The notes under the pieces: model-generated
Told to the model about the DNA's origin: nothing
Database searches by the model: none
Seen by the model: the letters and a program-made list of their open reading frames with translations, nothing else
Assembly (NCBI GenBank): GCA_021769885.1
Contig: JAETSA010000012.1
Coordinates: forward strand, 1-51,646
DNA from: Bacillota bacterium
Lineage (GTDB): Bacteria; Bacillota; Clostridia; Oscillospirales; Acutalibacteraceae
Direction: 5' to 3'
Length of the DNA stretch: 51,646 nt
Shown: positions 23,653-33,057 of the stretch, piece by piece
Numbering within the stretch: position 1 is the stretch's first letter
How the letters are laid out: every line of letters starts with the position of its first letter
Position numbers and translations under genes: made by a program

Positions 23653-25179
23653 ATGACTACAGCACAAATCTGTATCATTGTTGCCATTGTGATTTATTTG
23701 GCGGCGATGGTTGGCATCGGGGCTGCATATTCCAAAAAGAATAAAAGCACCGACGACTTTTATCTCGGGGGCAGAAAATTAGGCCCGCTCGTCACGGCGA
23801 TGAGCGCGGAAGCTTCGGATATGAGCTCCTATCTTTTAATGGGACTGCCCGGACTTGCCGTGGTATACGGTATTGCAGAGGCGTCGTGGACGGCAATCGG
23901 ACTTGCCGTCGGTACATACATCAACTGGCTGATTGTGGCAAAGCGTATTCGCTTGTATTCACAGAAGATTAACGCGGTAACCATTCCCGAGTTCTTCTCC
24001 AAGCGCTTCCACGATAACGCAAGAGTTTTAAGCTTGATTGCGGCACTTGTCATTATTGTTTTCTTCGTGCCGTATACCGCTTCGGGCTTTTCCGCCTGCG
24101 GCAAGCTGTTTTCCTCGCTGTTCGGCGTAAATTATCAGGCGGCAATGATTGTCAGTGCCGTGATTATTGTTTTGTATACCACGCTCGGCGGCTTCTCCGC
24201 CGCGTCTACGACCGACTTGATTCAGTCTATCGTAATGACGATTGCACTGTTTGTGGTTGTCGGCTTCGGCGTTTCACAGGCAGGCGGCTTCGACGCGGTT
24301 GTTGAAAATGCCAAACAGCTTCCCGCGTATTTCAGTCTGACCTCTACCGGCGACGGTGCGGGCGGCGTGAAGCCCTACGGCGGACTAACGATTGTATCCA
24401 CATTGGCTTGGGGTCTCGGTTATTTCGGTATGCCGCACATTTTGCTTCGCTTTATGGCGATTGAGGATTCCAAAAAGCTCAAAACCTCACGCCGTATTGC
24501 TTCCGTTTGGGTCGTGATTTCGATGGCGGTTGCCATCTTTATCGGCACGGTCGGTGTCGGTATGATTCAGGCAGGCGTTTTAGCGGACGGCTTTGACGGC
24601 GAGCGCATCATCATTGAAATTTCGAAGCATTTAAGCTCTTTCGGCATTTTCCCTGCGCTGATTGCAGGTGTCATCCTTTCCGGTATTTTGGCCGCAACGA
24701 TGTCCACTGCGGACTCTCAGCTTTTGGCGGCTTCCTCCTCGGCTTCGCAGGATATTTTCATCTCTTTCTTCAAGGTGAAGCTTTCGGAGAAAAAAGCGAT
24801 GCTCATTGCACGTGCATCGGTCATCATCATTTCTGTCATCGCCGTTTTCATTGCGCTCGATGAAGACAGCTCCATTTTCAGAGTCGTATCCTTTGCATGG
24901 GCAGGCTTCGGCGCGGCATTCGGTCCGCTGGTTCTGTTCGCACTGTTTTGGAAGCGCACGACCAAGGCGGGCGCAATTGCCGGTATGGTTTCGGGCGGCG
25001 TGATGGTATTCGTTTGGAAATATGTTATCGCAAAGCTCGGCGGTGTATTCGATATTTACGAATTACTGCCTGCGTTCCTCATCTCTTCCGTTGCGATTGT
25101 TGTTGTGTCGCTTCTGACCAAAGCGCCTGACAAAGCAATTACGGATGAATTTGACGCCGTTCGTGCTATGAAGGAATAA
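23653..25179 (+). CDS. putP: Sodium/proline symporter
   Basis: A sodium:solute symporter of the PutP group that takes up proline with Na+. The 508 residues match the family length, with about 13 membrane segments. The conserved early motif STDDFYLGGRKLGPLVTAMSAEASDMSSYL (about residues 30-60) contains the sodium-site serines. ATG 23653 is preferred over ATG 23644 because AGGAGGA (about 23637-23643) would be too close to the latter. The gene has its own promoter and candidate operator. No proline-use genes are adjacent, so uptake may serve osmotic balance or fermentation. Confidence 0.92.
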   Translation: MTTAQICIIVAIVIYLAAMVGIGAAYSKKNKSTDDFYLGGRKLGPLVTAMSAEASDMSSYLLMGLPGLAVVYGIAEASWTAIGLAVGTYINWLIVAKRIRLYSQKINAVTIPEFFSKRFHDNARVLSLIAALVIIVFFVPYTASGFSACGKLFSSLFGVNYQAAMIVSAVIIVLYTTLGGFSAASTTDLIQSIVMTIALFVVVGFGVSQAGGFDAVVENAKQLPAYFSLTSTGDGAGGVKPYGGLTIVSTLAWGLGYFGMPHILLRFMAIEDSKKLKTSRRIASVWVVISMAVAIFIGTVGVGMIQAGVLADGFDGERIIIEISKHLSSFGIFPALIAGVILSGILAATMSTADSQLLAASSSASQDIFISFFKVKLSEKKAMLIARASVIIISVIAVFIALDEDSSIFRVVSFAWAGFGAAFGPLVLFALFWKRTTKAGAIAGMVSGGVMVFVWKYVIAKLGGVFDIYELLPAFLISSVAIVVVSLLTKAPDKAITDEFDAVRAMKE

Positions 25180-25216
25180 AAAAACAAAAAATCTAATATT
25201 TTTAGGGGGAGTACCT

Positions 25217-26482
25217 ATGTCCGCGCGTTATAAAATCGATTCGGTTTCCAATCTGTATCCTGCACTCGGCGGACATGTGTACCGCCTGTGCGCGGTTTTA
25301 AAATCCCCTGTGCAGAAGGAAATTCTGCAAAAGGCGCTGACGACCAATCTGCCCGTACGTTTTCCGATTATGTGTTCGCACCTGGAGCGCACCTTTTTCA
25401 GCTATTACCATGTGCCCGCGACAGATTATGACGTCATCAGCGACGGCGAGCCGTTTTTTCAGCGACCCGATATGTTCGATACCGAAAAGCCGTCTTTTCG
25501 CATCGGTGTGCGGGAAAACCGCATCGTTATGGACGTGTTCCACGGCAACGGCGACGGCGGCGCAGGCATTGAATTTCTGAAAGCACTGGTTACGGATTAT
25601 CTGCTGCTGCAAGCGGGCAAGCCGCCCGTACCTGCCGTGCCGCCGCGCGCCGAGGATTTGGAAGACCCGTATGTAAAGTATTATAAGCGCGCACGCGCCG
25701 CTTCGCTTTTGGAAAAGGGCTCGTATCATATGCACCTAACCCCACCGCAGGACGATTGGTATGCACGGTTTTCCTGCATTTCCATAGATTTGGCACAGGC
25801 GAAGGCGTATGCCAAGCCCTTAAACTGCACCATAAACGATTTGCTTTGCGGTGCGCTTGCCTTTGCGATTCTGCAGGAAACGGACGCGAAAGAGGCGGAT
25901 GTGCCCGTGACCATTTCCGCACCGATTGATTTGCGTAAGCATTACAATTCCCATTCTCAGCGTAATTTTGCCTTTTACAGCAATATGCGGATTACTGCGG
26001 CGGAGGCTGTCGATTTGGAAACGGCTGTGCGGCGTGTGCACACGCTGATGCAAGCCGCAACCGATATGAAATCCCTACAGCGCGGCGTTGCTGTCGCTTA
26101 CAAGGCGGCGAATAATCCGGCTGTGCAGTGGTCGCCCCGCGTCCTGCGGGAATATGTTGTCCGCAAGGCGTATCGCCACGTAGCGGGCGGAGGCATTACA
26201 ACCACTCTCTCTAATGTCGGTTATCACACCTTATCCCCGGAAATTGCAGATGGGCTGGAGCGGTTCGAGATGTATTTGGGCCCCGGGCGCGGCAGTATCA
26301 ATGCCGCCGCCGTCGGCGTCGGTGCAAACACCTCCCTGTGCATCACCTGCGGCAGTGAGGAAACAGTGATTGAGGATGCCGTGCAGGCGGCTCTGCGTGC
26401 ACACGGTGTGAAATCCACGCGCCACAGCTTTGCCTATCGCTTTAATGACCGTAAACCGTCGTTTGAAGTGATTGAGCCGTAA
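25217..26482 (+). CDS. Condensation-fold acyltransferase-like protein
   Basis: A 421-residue soluble protein of the chloramphenicol acetyltransferase/condensation superfamily, close to proteins labelled alcohol acetyltransferase. The active-site pattern HxxxDG is present as HGNGDGG at residues 109-115, where His109 would be the base. A second conserved segment (CTINDLLCGALAFAI) fits the middle of the fold. GGGGGAG sits 7 nt before ATG. No acyl-carrier or NRPS genes are near, so a stand-alone acyl transfer to an alcohol, sugar or lipid is more likely than peptide synthesis. It lies 37 bp after putP and ends at a terminator, so the two may be co-transcribed. Confidence 0.75.
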   Translation: MSARYKIDSVSNLYPALGGHVYRLCAVLKSPVQKEILQKALTTNLPVRFPIMCSHLERTFFSYYHVPATDYDVISDGEPFFQRPDMFDTEKPSFRIGVRENRIVMDVFHGNGDGGAGIEFLKALVTDYLLLQAGKPPVPAVPPRAEDLEDPYVKYYKRARAASLLEKGSYHMHLTPPQDDWYARFSCISIDLAQAKAYAKPLNCTINDLLCGALAFAILQETDAKEADVPVTISAPIDLRKHYNSHSQRNFAFYSNMRITAAEAVDLETAVRRVHTLMQAATDMKSLQRGVAVAYKAANNPAVQWSPRVLREYVVRKAYRHVAGGGITTTLSNVGYHTLSPEIADGLERFEMYLGPGRGSINAAAVGVGANTSLCITCGSEETVIEDAVQAALRAHGVKSTRHSFAYRFNDRKPSFEVIEP

Positions 26483-26509
26483 ATGATAATTAAAGCAATT
26501 ATAAGCAAG

Positions 26510-26553
26510 AGCACCGTTCCATGCGGCAGAATGCCGTGGAGCGGTGCTTTTTT
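26510..26553 (+). terminator. Terminator after the acyltransferase gene
   Basis: AGCACCGTTCCA (26510-26521) pairs with TGGAGCGGTGCT, with an inner CGGC/GCCG hairpin and a T-run. Confidence 0.93.
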
Positions 26554-26574
26554 GCGATGTAGATAGTAATGTAA

Positions 26575-27095
26575 ATTGGGTGCACGCGTAGTGGCGAACT
26601 TCCACGTCCGCCGCTTGGGTCTTTGCGAAATCCTGCCGCGCGCGGGCGCACAATGCACGCCCCTGCGACGTGTAGGGAACGACCGAAGACGCGTTCCGTA
26701 AAATTTGCACAAAAAATTTAATTTGCGCGTAGGGACGCTATACTCTACAAACCGCTTCGCGCTCCCTCATAGAGGGAGCTGTCGAGCGTAGCGAGACTGA
26801 GGGAGTTGTCCCGTCCGTCCGCGGGCGGGGATGTGGGCATCCGCCCCTACGGTTTGCGTATCGCCGTTATGCTGTTCTGATTTTACGGGCGATTCGTGAA
26901 TTGCCCCTACGGTTAGGGCGGCATTTTTACAAATCGTAGGGACAGCCCTCGCGGCTGTCCGTCGCGGGCGAACACAGTTCGCCCCTACGGGTTCGCAAAA
27001 CTTGTCATTCTGAGCGACGTGAAGAATCTCCTTTTGCAGGGGCTTCTTCTGACGGAGATCCTTCACTTCGTTCAGGATGACAATTCGGGCAGATT
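26575..27095. repeat. Hairpin repeat cluster 4
   Basis: Modules are mostly in reverse orientation (ending CCCCTACGG): GGCGATTC/GAATTGCC, GGGCGAAC/GTTCGCCC, GGACAGCC/GGCTGTCC, GGCGGGGATG/CATCCGCC. A GTAGGGAC...GTCCC module at 26729-26812 carries a CTCCCTCATAGAGGGAG repeat in its loop. Two ATTCTGAG-type copies follow (27003-27030 and, inverted, 27054-27085). No gene is seen. Confidence 0.8.
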
Positions 27096-27185
27096 CATGT
27101 TGCTCTTGACAACGGAGACCCGCCCTTACCTGGGTTGCACGCCGCCGTTGGGTTTGAGCGATTCATATATCCCCCCCACAATTGG

Positions 27186-27223
27186 AAAAAGCCGAGGTTT
27201 TCCGTTTTGGAAACCTCGGCTTT
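27186..27223 (-). terminator. Terminator of the alpha-glucosidase gene
   Basis: AAAGCCGAGGTTTTCC pairs with GGAAACCTCGGCTTT around a GTTTT loop (one bulge). The T-run on the minus strand follows. Confidence 0.88.
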
Positions 27224-27268
27224 ACGCTCCGGGATATACAAATTTGAAATGTACCGTAATGGATTTAC

Positions 27269-28939
27269 TTATTCAAACAAATACACTCTTGCTTCATACG
27301 GGCGCAGGGGGCAAATGTTGGCGCGGGCAGGGGCGTCCTTGTAGTTTTGCAGTAACAGCTTGCCCTTGGTCAAATCAAAGCCTGCGGGGACGCGGAATGT
27401 CTTGGTTTCGTCTGCAAACGAGCAGATGACGAGTGCCTTTTTGCCCTCGTAATTGCGCTCGTACACATAGAAATCCTTGCTTTCGTGCATATGCTCTTTG
27501 TAGTCACCGTAAATGAAGATTTTGTTTTCCTTGCGGACTTTGAACAGCTTGCGGTAGTAATTTAAAATGGAATCCTTGTCTTTTTCCTGCTGTTTGACAT
27601 TGATATCCGTATAATTCGGATTGACCGAGAACCACGGCTCGGCTGTCGAGAAGCCTGCATATTTGGATTTATCCCACTGTACGGGGGTACGGGCGTTTTC
27701 GCGGCTGGTGCGGTTGGCAATCTTCAAATACGCACTGTCGGAGAAACCGAGCTTTTTAAACAACTTCTCGTTGTTAAAGGTAACAACGTCCTTGAATTGG
27801 TCAACGCTTGTCAGGTGGTTGTTGACCATACCGATTTCCTGCCCTTGGTAGACAAACGGCGTGCCGCATTGCATATAGCACATCGTGGCAAGCATTTTGC
27901 CGCTTTCTTTCCAGAATTTTTCACTGCCGTAACGGCTGATGACGCGCGGATGGTCGTGATTTTCAATATACAGTGCATTCCACGATCTGCCGTACAGGTC
28001 GTTCTGCCAGTTCGTGAACGCCTTTTTCAGCTTTTTCAGACTGAACGGCGTCACGATGGTATCGGTGACCAAACAGTCTGCCTGCATATGGTCAAAGGAA
28101 ATCATCATATCAAGAACCTTATCCTCGCCTGCCGTGTATTTCAACGCATCCTTGGAGTTGGTCATCGGGGATTCGCCGACCATAAAGCAGTCGTAATCTT
28201 TCATAATATCCTGCCGAAATTCTGTTAAGTATTCGTGACAGTGCGGCCCTTTGTTATAATGCTCTACACCTGTGGCAATCGGCAGCGGGAAGCCGTTGGG
28301 CAGTCCCTCTTTTTTGGAAATATAGGTGATGACGTCCTCGCGGAAGCCGTCTACACCCATATCAAGCCAAAAGCGCATAATGCTCTTGACCTCGTCACGC
28401 ACCTTCGGGTTATCCATATTCAAGTCGGGCTGACCTTTGGCGAACACGTGCAGGTAATATTCATCCAAGTCCTTGTTGTATTCCCACGCGCCGCCCTCAA
28501 AGCACGAAAGCCAGTTGTTCGGCGGCTTTTTGCCGTCCTTGCCCTTGCCTTTGCGCCAGAAATAGTAGTCGTGATACGGATTGTCCTTGCCCTTTAAGCT
28601 CTCCTGAAACCATTGGTGGTCGATAGAGGTGTGGTTGACCACCAAGTCCATCAGCACCTTCATACCGCGCTCGTGCGCGCCGTCCAACACCTGTTTGAAC
28701 AGGTCTAAATCACCGTAATCGGGGGAAATATTTTTGTAGTCTGCGATGTCGTAGCCATAGTCTGCATTCGGAGAGGGATAAAGCGGAGAGAACCAAATTG
28801 CGTCTGCGCCTAAGGATTTGATGTAGTCGAGCTTTTCAAGTACGCCGTGGAGATCGCCGATACCGTCACCGTTGCCGTCTTTAAACGAGCGCGGCCAAAT
28901 TTGATAAATGACGGCTTCTTTATACCATTCGTTTTTCAA
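27269..28939 (-). CDS. GH13 alpha-glucosidase (oligo-1,6-glucosidase-like)
   Basis: A cytoplasmic alpha-glucosidase of glycoside hydrolase family 13, subfamily 31 by its motifs. The 556 residues start KNEWYKEAVIYQIWPRSFKDGNGDGIGD, typical for oligo-1,6-glucosidases. Conserved region I is DLVVNH (98-103), region II GFREDVI with the nucleophile Asp at about 202, region III acid/base Glu at about 256 (MVGE), and region IV ENHDHPR with Asp at about 329. KGQPDLN also fits. No signal peptide is present. The start is TTG 28939 with AAGGGG 9 nt before it. The promoter is at 28979-29007. Trehalose-6-phosphate or sucrose isomerase activity cannot be excluded. No sugar transporter lies next to it. Confidence 0.9.
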   Translation of the reverse strand: MKNEWYKEAVIYQIWPRSFKDGNGDGIGDLHGVLEKLDYIKSLGADAIWFSPLYPSPNADYGYDIADYKNISPDYGDLDLFKQVLDGAHERGMKVLMDLVVNHTSIDHQWFQESLKGKDNPYHDYYFWRKGKGKDGKKPPNNWLSCFEGGAWEYNKDLDEYYLHVFAKGQPDLNMDNPKVRDEVKSIMRFWLDMGVDGFREDVITYISKKEGLPNGFPLPIATGVEHYNKGPHCHEYLTEFRQDIMKDYDCFMVGESPMTNSKDALKYTAGEDKVLDMMISFDHMQADCLVTDTIVTPFSLKKLKKAFTNWQNDLYGRSWNALYIENHDHPRVISRYGSEKFWKESGKMLATMCYMQCGTPFVYQGQEIGMVNNHLTSVDQFKDVVTFNNEKLFKKLGFSDSAYLKIANRTSRENARTPVQWDKSKYAGFSTAEPWFSVNPNYTDINVKQQEKDKDSILNYYRKLFKVRKENKIFIYGDYKEHMHESKDFYVYERNYEGKKALVICSFADETKTFRVPAGFDLTKGKLLLQNYKDAPARANICPLRPYEARVYLFE

Positions 28940-28978
28940 AAAAATACACCCCTTAAAATAAATTTTAATACGGTATAT

Positions 28979-29007
28979 AGTATAGCATACAATCCCGATA
29001 ATGACAA
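28979..29007 (-). promoter_or_regulatory. Promoter of the alpha-glucosidase gene
   Basis: Minus strand TTGTCA, 17-bp spacer, extended -10 TGC-TATACT. Confidence 0.8.
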
Positions 29008-29101
29008 TGCGTATTTTTTATGAATATTGCACGATAACCCCAAGCGAAAAATTCAACAAAAGTTCTTTAAACGACACTTGTCAATTTTGTGAAAAATGCC
29101 G

Positions 29102-29129
29102 TTGTCTTTTTTAAAAATCGTGCTATAAT
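29102..29129 (+). promoter_or_regulatory. Promoter of the V-type ATPase operon
   Basis: TTGTCT at 29102-29107, 16-bp spacer, extended -10 TGC-TATAAT at 29121-29129. Confidence 0.8.
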
Positions 29130-29163
29130 ATGGGGTTGAAAAAAGATTTTGGGAGGGCTTTTC

Positions 29164-29475
29164 ATGGAAACCATATTGCGTGCAATCGTGGAAGCCGACC
29201 GTGCCGCACGTGCCGAAACGGATGCGGCAAGAAAGCGGCGCGAGGATTTGTCGCTGGAGTTGTCCGAATGCAAAAAGCAGATTGATGCGCGTTACCGTCA
29301 AAATGCCGAACAGACGATTGCGGCGGCGCGTGCCGAAATGGATAAAAAGGTCGCACAGGTCGAAAGGGATTTAGACGTGCGCACTGCGCGGATTCGTGAA
29401 GGACTGCAAAAAACCTATGCGGAGAACAAATCGCAGTGGGTGGAGAGCATTGTGACTGCTGTGACGAACGGCTGA
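29164..29475 (+). CDS. V-type ATPase stalk subunit G/H-like protein
   Basis: A 103-residue, charged, fully helical protein (METILRAIVEADRAARAET...) that looks like one long coiled coil. Its position as the first gene of the V-type ATPase operon fits the peripheral stalk subunit (G/H, NtpF in Enterococcus), which pairs with subunit E to hold the stator. ATG 29164 follows GGGAGGG; an upstream in-frame start at 29149 overlaps the ribosome site. Subunit C follows after 30 bp. The assignment rests on shape and context rather than on a diagnostic motif. Confidence 0.75.
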   Translation: METILRAIVEADRAARAETDAARKRREDLSLELSECKKQIDARYRQNAEQTIAAARAEMDKKVAQVERDLDVRTARIREGLQKTYAENKSQWVESIVTAVTNG

Positions 29476-29505
29476 TGCAGTCCTAAAAGAAAGGAGAAAC
29501 GGCTG

Positions 29506-30540
29506 ATGTTACAGCAAACCATAGCTTCGCTTTCGCAGAACGCCGTTCTCGCAAAAGCGCGGGCAATGTATGCCGACAGTTTAACGCGGGAGGATTACAC
29601 CCGCCTTGCCGCCTGCCGTACCGTCGGCGAAGCGGCGAACTATTTAAAAACACATACGGCGTACGGTGGGGTACTTGCCTCTCTGCAAAATGTCAAGTTT
29701 CACCGCGCACGGCTGGAAGCGACGCTCAAACGGTATATGTTTTCGCGCGTCGGTGCGCTGTGCGGGTTTGAAAAGTCACTCGGGCAGCCGATGCACCGTA
29801 TTTTGCTGTATAAATATGAAATAGAGTACATTTTGCTGTGCGCGGATTATTTGGATTCGGACAGTGCGGGAGTATACAGTATGGAATGGCCCGCCTTTTT
29901 CAAAAAGCACAGCGATTTAGACCCGATTGCCTTGGAGCGCGCCCGCTCCCCCGAGATGCTTTTGACGGCAGTGCAGGGTACGCGCTACGCGGGCATTGTT
30001 GAAAAAGCTGTCCGCGGGCAGACGGATTTCAGCGTGCAGGTGCTGGAAAATGCGCTGTATGCCGATTTCTATGCGCAGGGCGCGGCAGTGATTCGGGAAA
30101 ATTTCAGTGGGAAAGCACGCGACGCGCTGCTTGCCTGTTTTTGCTTGCCTGCCGATGTGAAAATGATTGAAAGTATGTATCGGCTGAAAAAATATTTTCC
30201 GCAAAGCGGCGGCTTCTTTGAGGTTGCCGAGACCGCTTTTACGGGAGCTCAGCGGGAGGGGCTTCGTACAGCGGAGAGCGGGGAGGAGATTCTCGAAATC
30301 CTGCAAGGCTCGCGCTACGGGCGGTATTTTCCGAAAGAGGGCGCGTCCATTGAGCAGAAAACCCAGGCAATGGAATTGCGCATCCACGAAAAAAACATTC
30401 GCTTTTCTACGTGCCCCGAGGTCGTAATGCTCTCGTATATCGGCATTTTGGAAAACGAAATGCGCAACATTACACACATCATAGAAGGCATTCGGTACAA
30501 CCTGTCTGCGGAAGAAATCGCGGCATATTTGGTACTGTAA
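29506..30540 (+). CDS. ntpC: V-type ATPase subunit C
   Basis: This subunit (d in eukaryotes) forms the funnel that links the central rotor shaft to the membrane ring. The 344 residues are mainly helical and match the family length. The N-terminal region (ARAMYADSLTREDYTRLA) and the C-terminal IGILENEMRNITHIIEGIRY fit members of the family. The ribosome site GGAGAAA precedes ATG. It is second in the operon, between the stalk subunit and the large membrane subunit I. Confidence 0.88.
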   Translation: MLQQTIASLSQNAVLAKARAMYADSLTREDYTRLAACRTVGEAANYLKTHTAYGGVLASLQNVKFHRARLEATLKRYMFSRVGALCGFEKSLGQPMHRILLYKYEIEYILLCADYLDSDSAGVYSMEWPAFFKKHSDLDPIALERARSPEMLLTAVQGTRYAGIVEKAVRGQTDFSVQVLENALYADFYAQGAAVIRENFSGKARDALLACFCLPADVKMIESMYRLKKYFPQSGGFFEVAETAFTGAQREGLRTAESGEEILEILQGSRYGRYFPKEGASIEQKTQAMELRIHEKNIRFSTCPEVVMLSYIGILENEMRNITHIIEGIRYNLSAEEIAAYLVL

Positions 30541-30594
30541 TGGTTTCTATATAATATATCACGACAGAATGCAGAAAGGAGAAACGGAGACAGA

Positions 30595-32559
30595 ATGGCT
30601 GTTGAAAAAATGAAGCTGATGAAGCTGAGCGGCGCTTTAGAAAGTCTGGAGCCTTTAAGCGCAGTGCTTTGCGAGAGCGGCTGTTTCCACGCGGATTCTG
30701 CGGCAAAATATATTTCGTCCTCTATGGGCTTTGTCCCGTTTGCGGAAGAAAATCCGCACGCGGCGGTACTTTCGGAATTGACCGAGATTGCAAAAACCGT
30801 GCAGGCAGAGCTTCGGTATCGGGATGAATACATTTTAAAGCGGGGGCAGGCGTCCGGCGGCGACGCCGAATACTTAGCAAAGCTCAAAAAAGAATTTACG
30901 GCACTGTATGACGAGCAGAACGCACTTTTGGAGCAAAAGGCGGTATGCGAATCGGGTATTGAAAAGTACAAGCATTTCAAGGGGATGGATATCGACCTTG
31001 ACCAAATCGCACAGTGCAAATACATAAAGATTCGCTTCGGGCATATGCCGAAAGCAAGCTTCGATAAGCTGAATACCGTCTTCAAGGATAACCCCTACGC
31101 GGTATTCCACCGTTGCTCGGCAGATGAAACGGATTATTGGGGCGCTTACTTTGCACCTGTCAATATGGTCAACGAGCTGGACAGCATTTTTGCATTTTTG
31201 CTGTTTGAACCGTTTGAAGTGCCGGGGGCGGCAGGCACGGTGGATGAGGTGCTGACAGAGTTTCAGCACAGCATTGACATCATCGGATCGCAGATTGAAG
31301 AAATCACGGCGCGTCTGCAAAAGCTCTGGACTGACGAGCAGGAGCACTGTGACCGTATCTATTCGAATTTGGTTTATCAAAACACATTGTACGCCTTGCG
31401 AAGCTTTGTATTGCACAATGACGACCGCTTTATGCTTGTGGGCTTTGTCCCTGCAAGCGAGGAGAAGAAATTCAAAGCGGCGGTCAGCGAAATACAGGAT
31501 GTTTCCTTAGAGGTCAGTGACCCCGACGCGCACAGCGACGCGACTGCCGTGCCCGTCAAGATGAAAAAGGGCTTCAAGCTCCTGAGACCGCTTGTAGAGC
31601 CGTACAATTACTATATTGATATGTACGGCACGCCTGCTTACTCCGATATCGATATTACGCCGTTTGTGGCGATTACGTATACGGTTTTGTTCGGAATGAT
31701 GTTCGGCGACCTCGGGCAGGGGGCGGTATTGGCGATTATCGGCTTCCTGATGTGGAAGCTTAAAAAAATGGAGCTCGGAAAAATCCTCGTGCCCTGCGGC
31801 ATCGCTTCTATGGTGTTCGGCTTTTTGTTCGGCAGTGTGTTCGGATATGAAGAAATGCTCGACCCTGTTTATCATAAATTGGGCTGGAGCGGCAAGCCAA
31901 TGTCGGTGATGGACAGCATCAACACCGTATTGCTGATTGCAATTGGCATCGGTGTCGGCTTAATGGTCTGCGCGATTCTCCTGAACATTTACGCCTGCCT
32001 CAAACGGCGGCAGTTCGGCGAGGCGCTATTCAGCCAAAACGGCGTGGTCGGTCTCCTGTTTTATCTTGCAGGCGTGAACTTCGCTTCCGGCTTTATGAAC
32101 GGTCCCGCTCCCTTGCCGAATAGTGTGTGCTTCGGGATTATGGGTGTGTGCGCGGTGCTTCTGATGATTAAGGAGATTCCCATAGGCATCATTGACAAAC
32201 ACCCGGACTGGAAGCCCGACAGCGTGATGGACTTCATTTTGCAGAACGTGTTTGAACTGCTCGAATATGTGCTGTCTTATCTTTCCAATACCGTTTCGTT
32301 CCTGCGCGTCGGCGCATTCGTATTGGTGCACGCAGGTATGATGATGGTGGTTTTCTCCTTGGCGGGCGAAAGCGAAAACCTGTTTGTCATTATTCTCGGC
32401 AACGTTTTGGTTATCGCGCTCGAAGGTCTTTTGACCGGCATTCAGGCACTGCGTTTGGAGTATTACGAAATGTTCAGCCGATTCTATACAGGCGGCGGCA
32501 CGGCATTCCGACCGATTCGCATCGAAAAAAGCTTATCCGCGGCCACACAGAAACAGTAA
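30595..32559 (+). CDS. ntpI: V-type ATPase subunit I
   Basis: Subunit I (a) forms the half-channels for the transported ion and part of the stator. The 654 residues have a soluble N-terminal half (1-340) with two helical hairpins and a C-terminal membrane half with about seven to eight helices, starting at about ITPFVAITYTVLFGMMFGDLGQG (about 353-375). The last helices carry SNTVSFLRVGAFVLVHAG, which contains the conserved arginine (about residue 575) that meets the ring glutamate. ATG 30595 follows AAAGGAG at some distance. It is the third gene in the operon. Confidence 0.95.
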   Translation: MAVEKMKLMKLSGALESLEPLSAVLCESGCFHADSAAKYISSSMGFVPFAEENPHAAVLSELTEIAKTVQAELRYRDEYILKRGQASGGDAEYLAKLKKEFTALYDEQNALLEQKAVCESGIEKYKHFKGMDIDLDQIAQCKYIKIRFGHMPKASFDKLNTVFKDNPYAVFHRCSADETDYWGAYFAPVNMVNELDSIFAFLLFEPFEVPGAAGTVDEVLTEFQHSIDIIGSQIEEITARLQKLWTDEQEHCDRIYSNLVYQNTLYALRSFVLHNDDRFMLVGFVPASEEKKFKAAVSEIQDVSLEVSDPDAHSDATAVPVKMKKGFKLLRPLVEPYNYYIDMYGTPAYSDIDITPFVAITYTVLFGMMFGDLGQGAVLAIIGFLMWKLKKMELGKILVPCGIASMVFGFLFGSVFGYEEMLDPVYHKLGWSGKPMSVMDSINTVLLIAIGIGVGLMVCAILLNIYACLKRRQFGEALFSQNGVVGLLFYLAGVNFASGFMNGPAPLPNSVCFGIMGVCAVLLMIKEIPIGIIDKHPDWKPDSVMDFILQNVFELLEYVLSYLSNTVSFLRVGAFVLVHAGMMMVVFSLAGESENLFVIILGNVLVIALEGLLTGIQALRLEYYEMFSRFYTGGGTAFRPIRIEKSLSAATQKQ

Positions 32560-32589
32560 TCCGTAAAATTTCCTTTTGGAGGTATTCTT

Positions 32590-33051
32590 ATGACAACATT
32601 ATTTTATATGCTTTTGATTCTTGCGCCGATGGCAATCCTCGGCACGGCATTTTACGTGGTTCGTAAAAAGAGCCAGGGCAGACCCGTCAAGCGTGCGGTC
32701 GGTATGAATCTTGCCGTGTTCGCGGTATTGGTCGTTTTGATGAGCGTGCTTTGCTTCAACGTTTTCGCGGCGGATGACGCACAGCCCGCAGACGCGGCGG
32801 CACAGACCGAGCAGACAGAGGAAGCCCCGACCGATAGCTCCAAGGGCTTAGGTCTTTTGGCGGCAGGTCTTGTAACGGGTCTTGCAGGCATCGGCGGCGG
32901 TATCGCTGTTGCGGCAGGCGCACCTGCGGCAATCGCGGCTACGGCGGAAAATCCGAAGTCCTTCGGTAAATCCATTATCTTCGTGGCTCTCGGCGAATCC
33001 ATTGCGCTGTACGGCGTAGTTATCTCCATTTTGATTCTGAATAAGGTCTGA
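32590..33051 (+). CDS. ntpK: V-type ATPase subunit K (extended proteolipid)
   Basis: The membrane ring subunit that carries the ion. The 153 residues include a two-helix proteolipid (about 86-153) with glycine-rich GLAGIGGGIAVAAG and the ion-binding Glu136 in VALGESIALYG. Ahead of it are two more hydrophobic segments (1-24 and 37-60), an FNVFA-ADD site that looks like signal peptidase cleavage, and a 25-residue acidic alanine linker. The protein thus has one binding glutamate and an added N-terminal half. Na+ or H+ use cannot be read with certainty. The ribosome site TTTTGGAGG precedes ATG. Confidence 0.93.
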   Translation: MTTLFYMLLILAPMAILGTAFYVVRKKSQGRPVKRAVGMNLAVFAVLVVLMSVLCFNVFAADDAQPADAAAQTEQTEEAPTDSSKGLGLLAAGLVTGLAGIGGGIAVAAGAPAAIAATAENPKSFGKSIIFVALGESIALYGVVISILILNKV

Positions 33052-33057
33052 CGGCTT

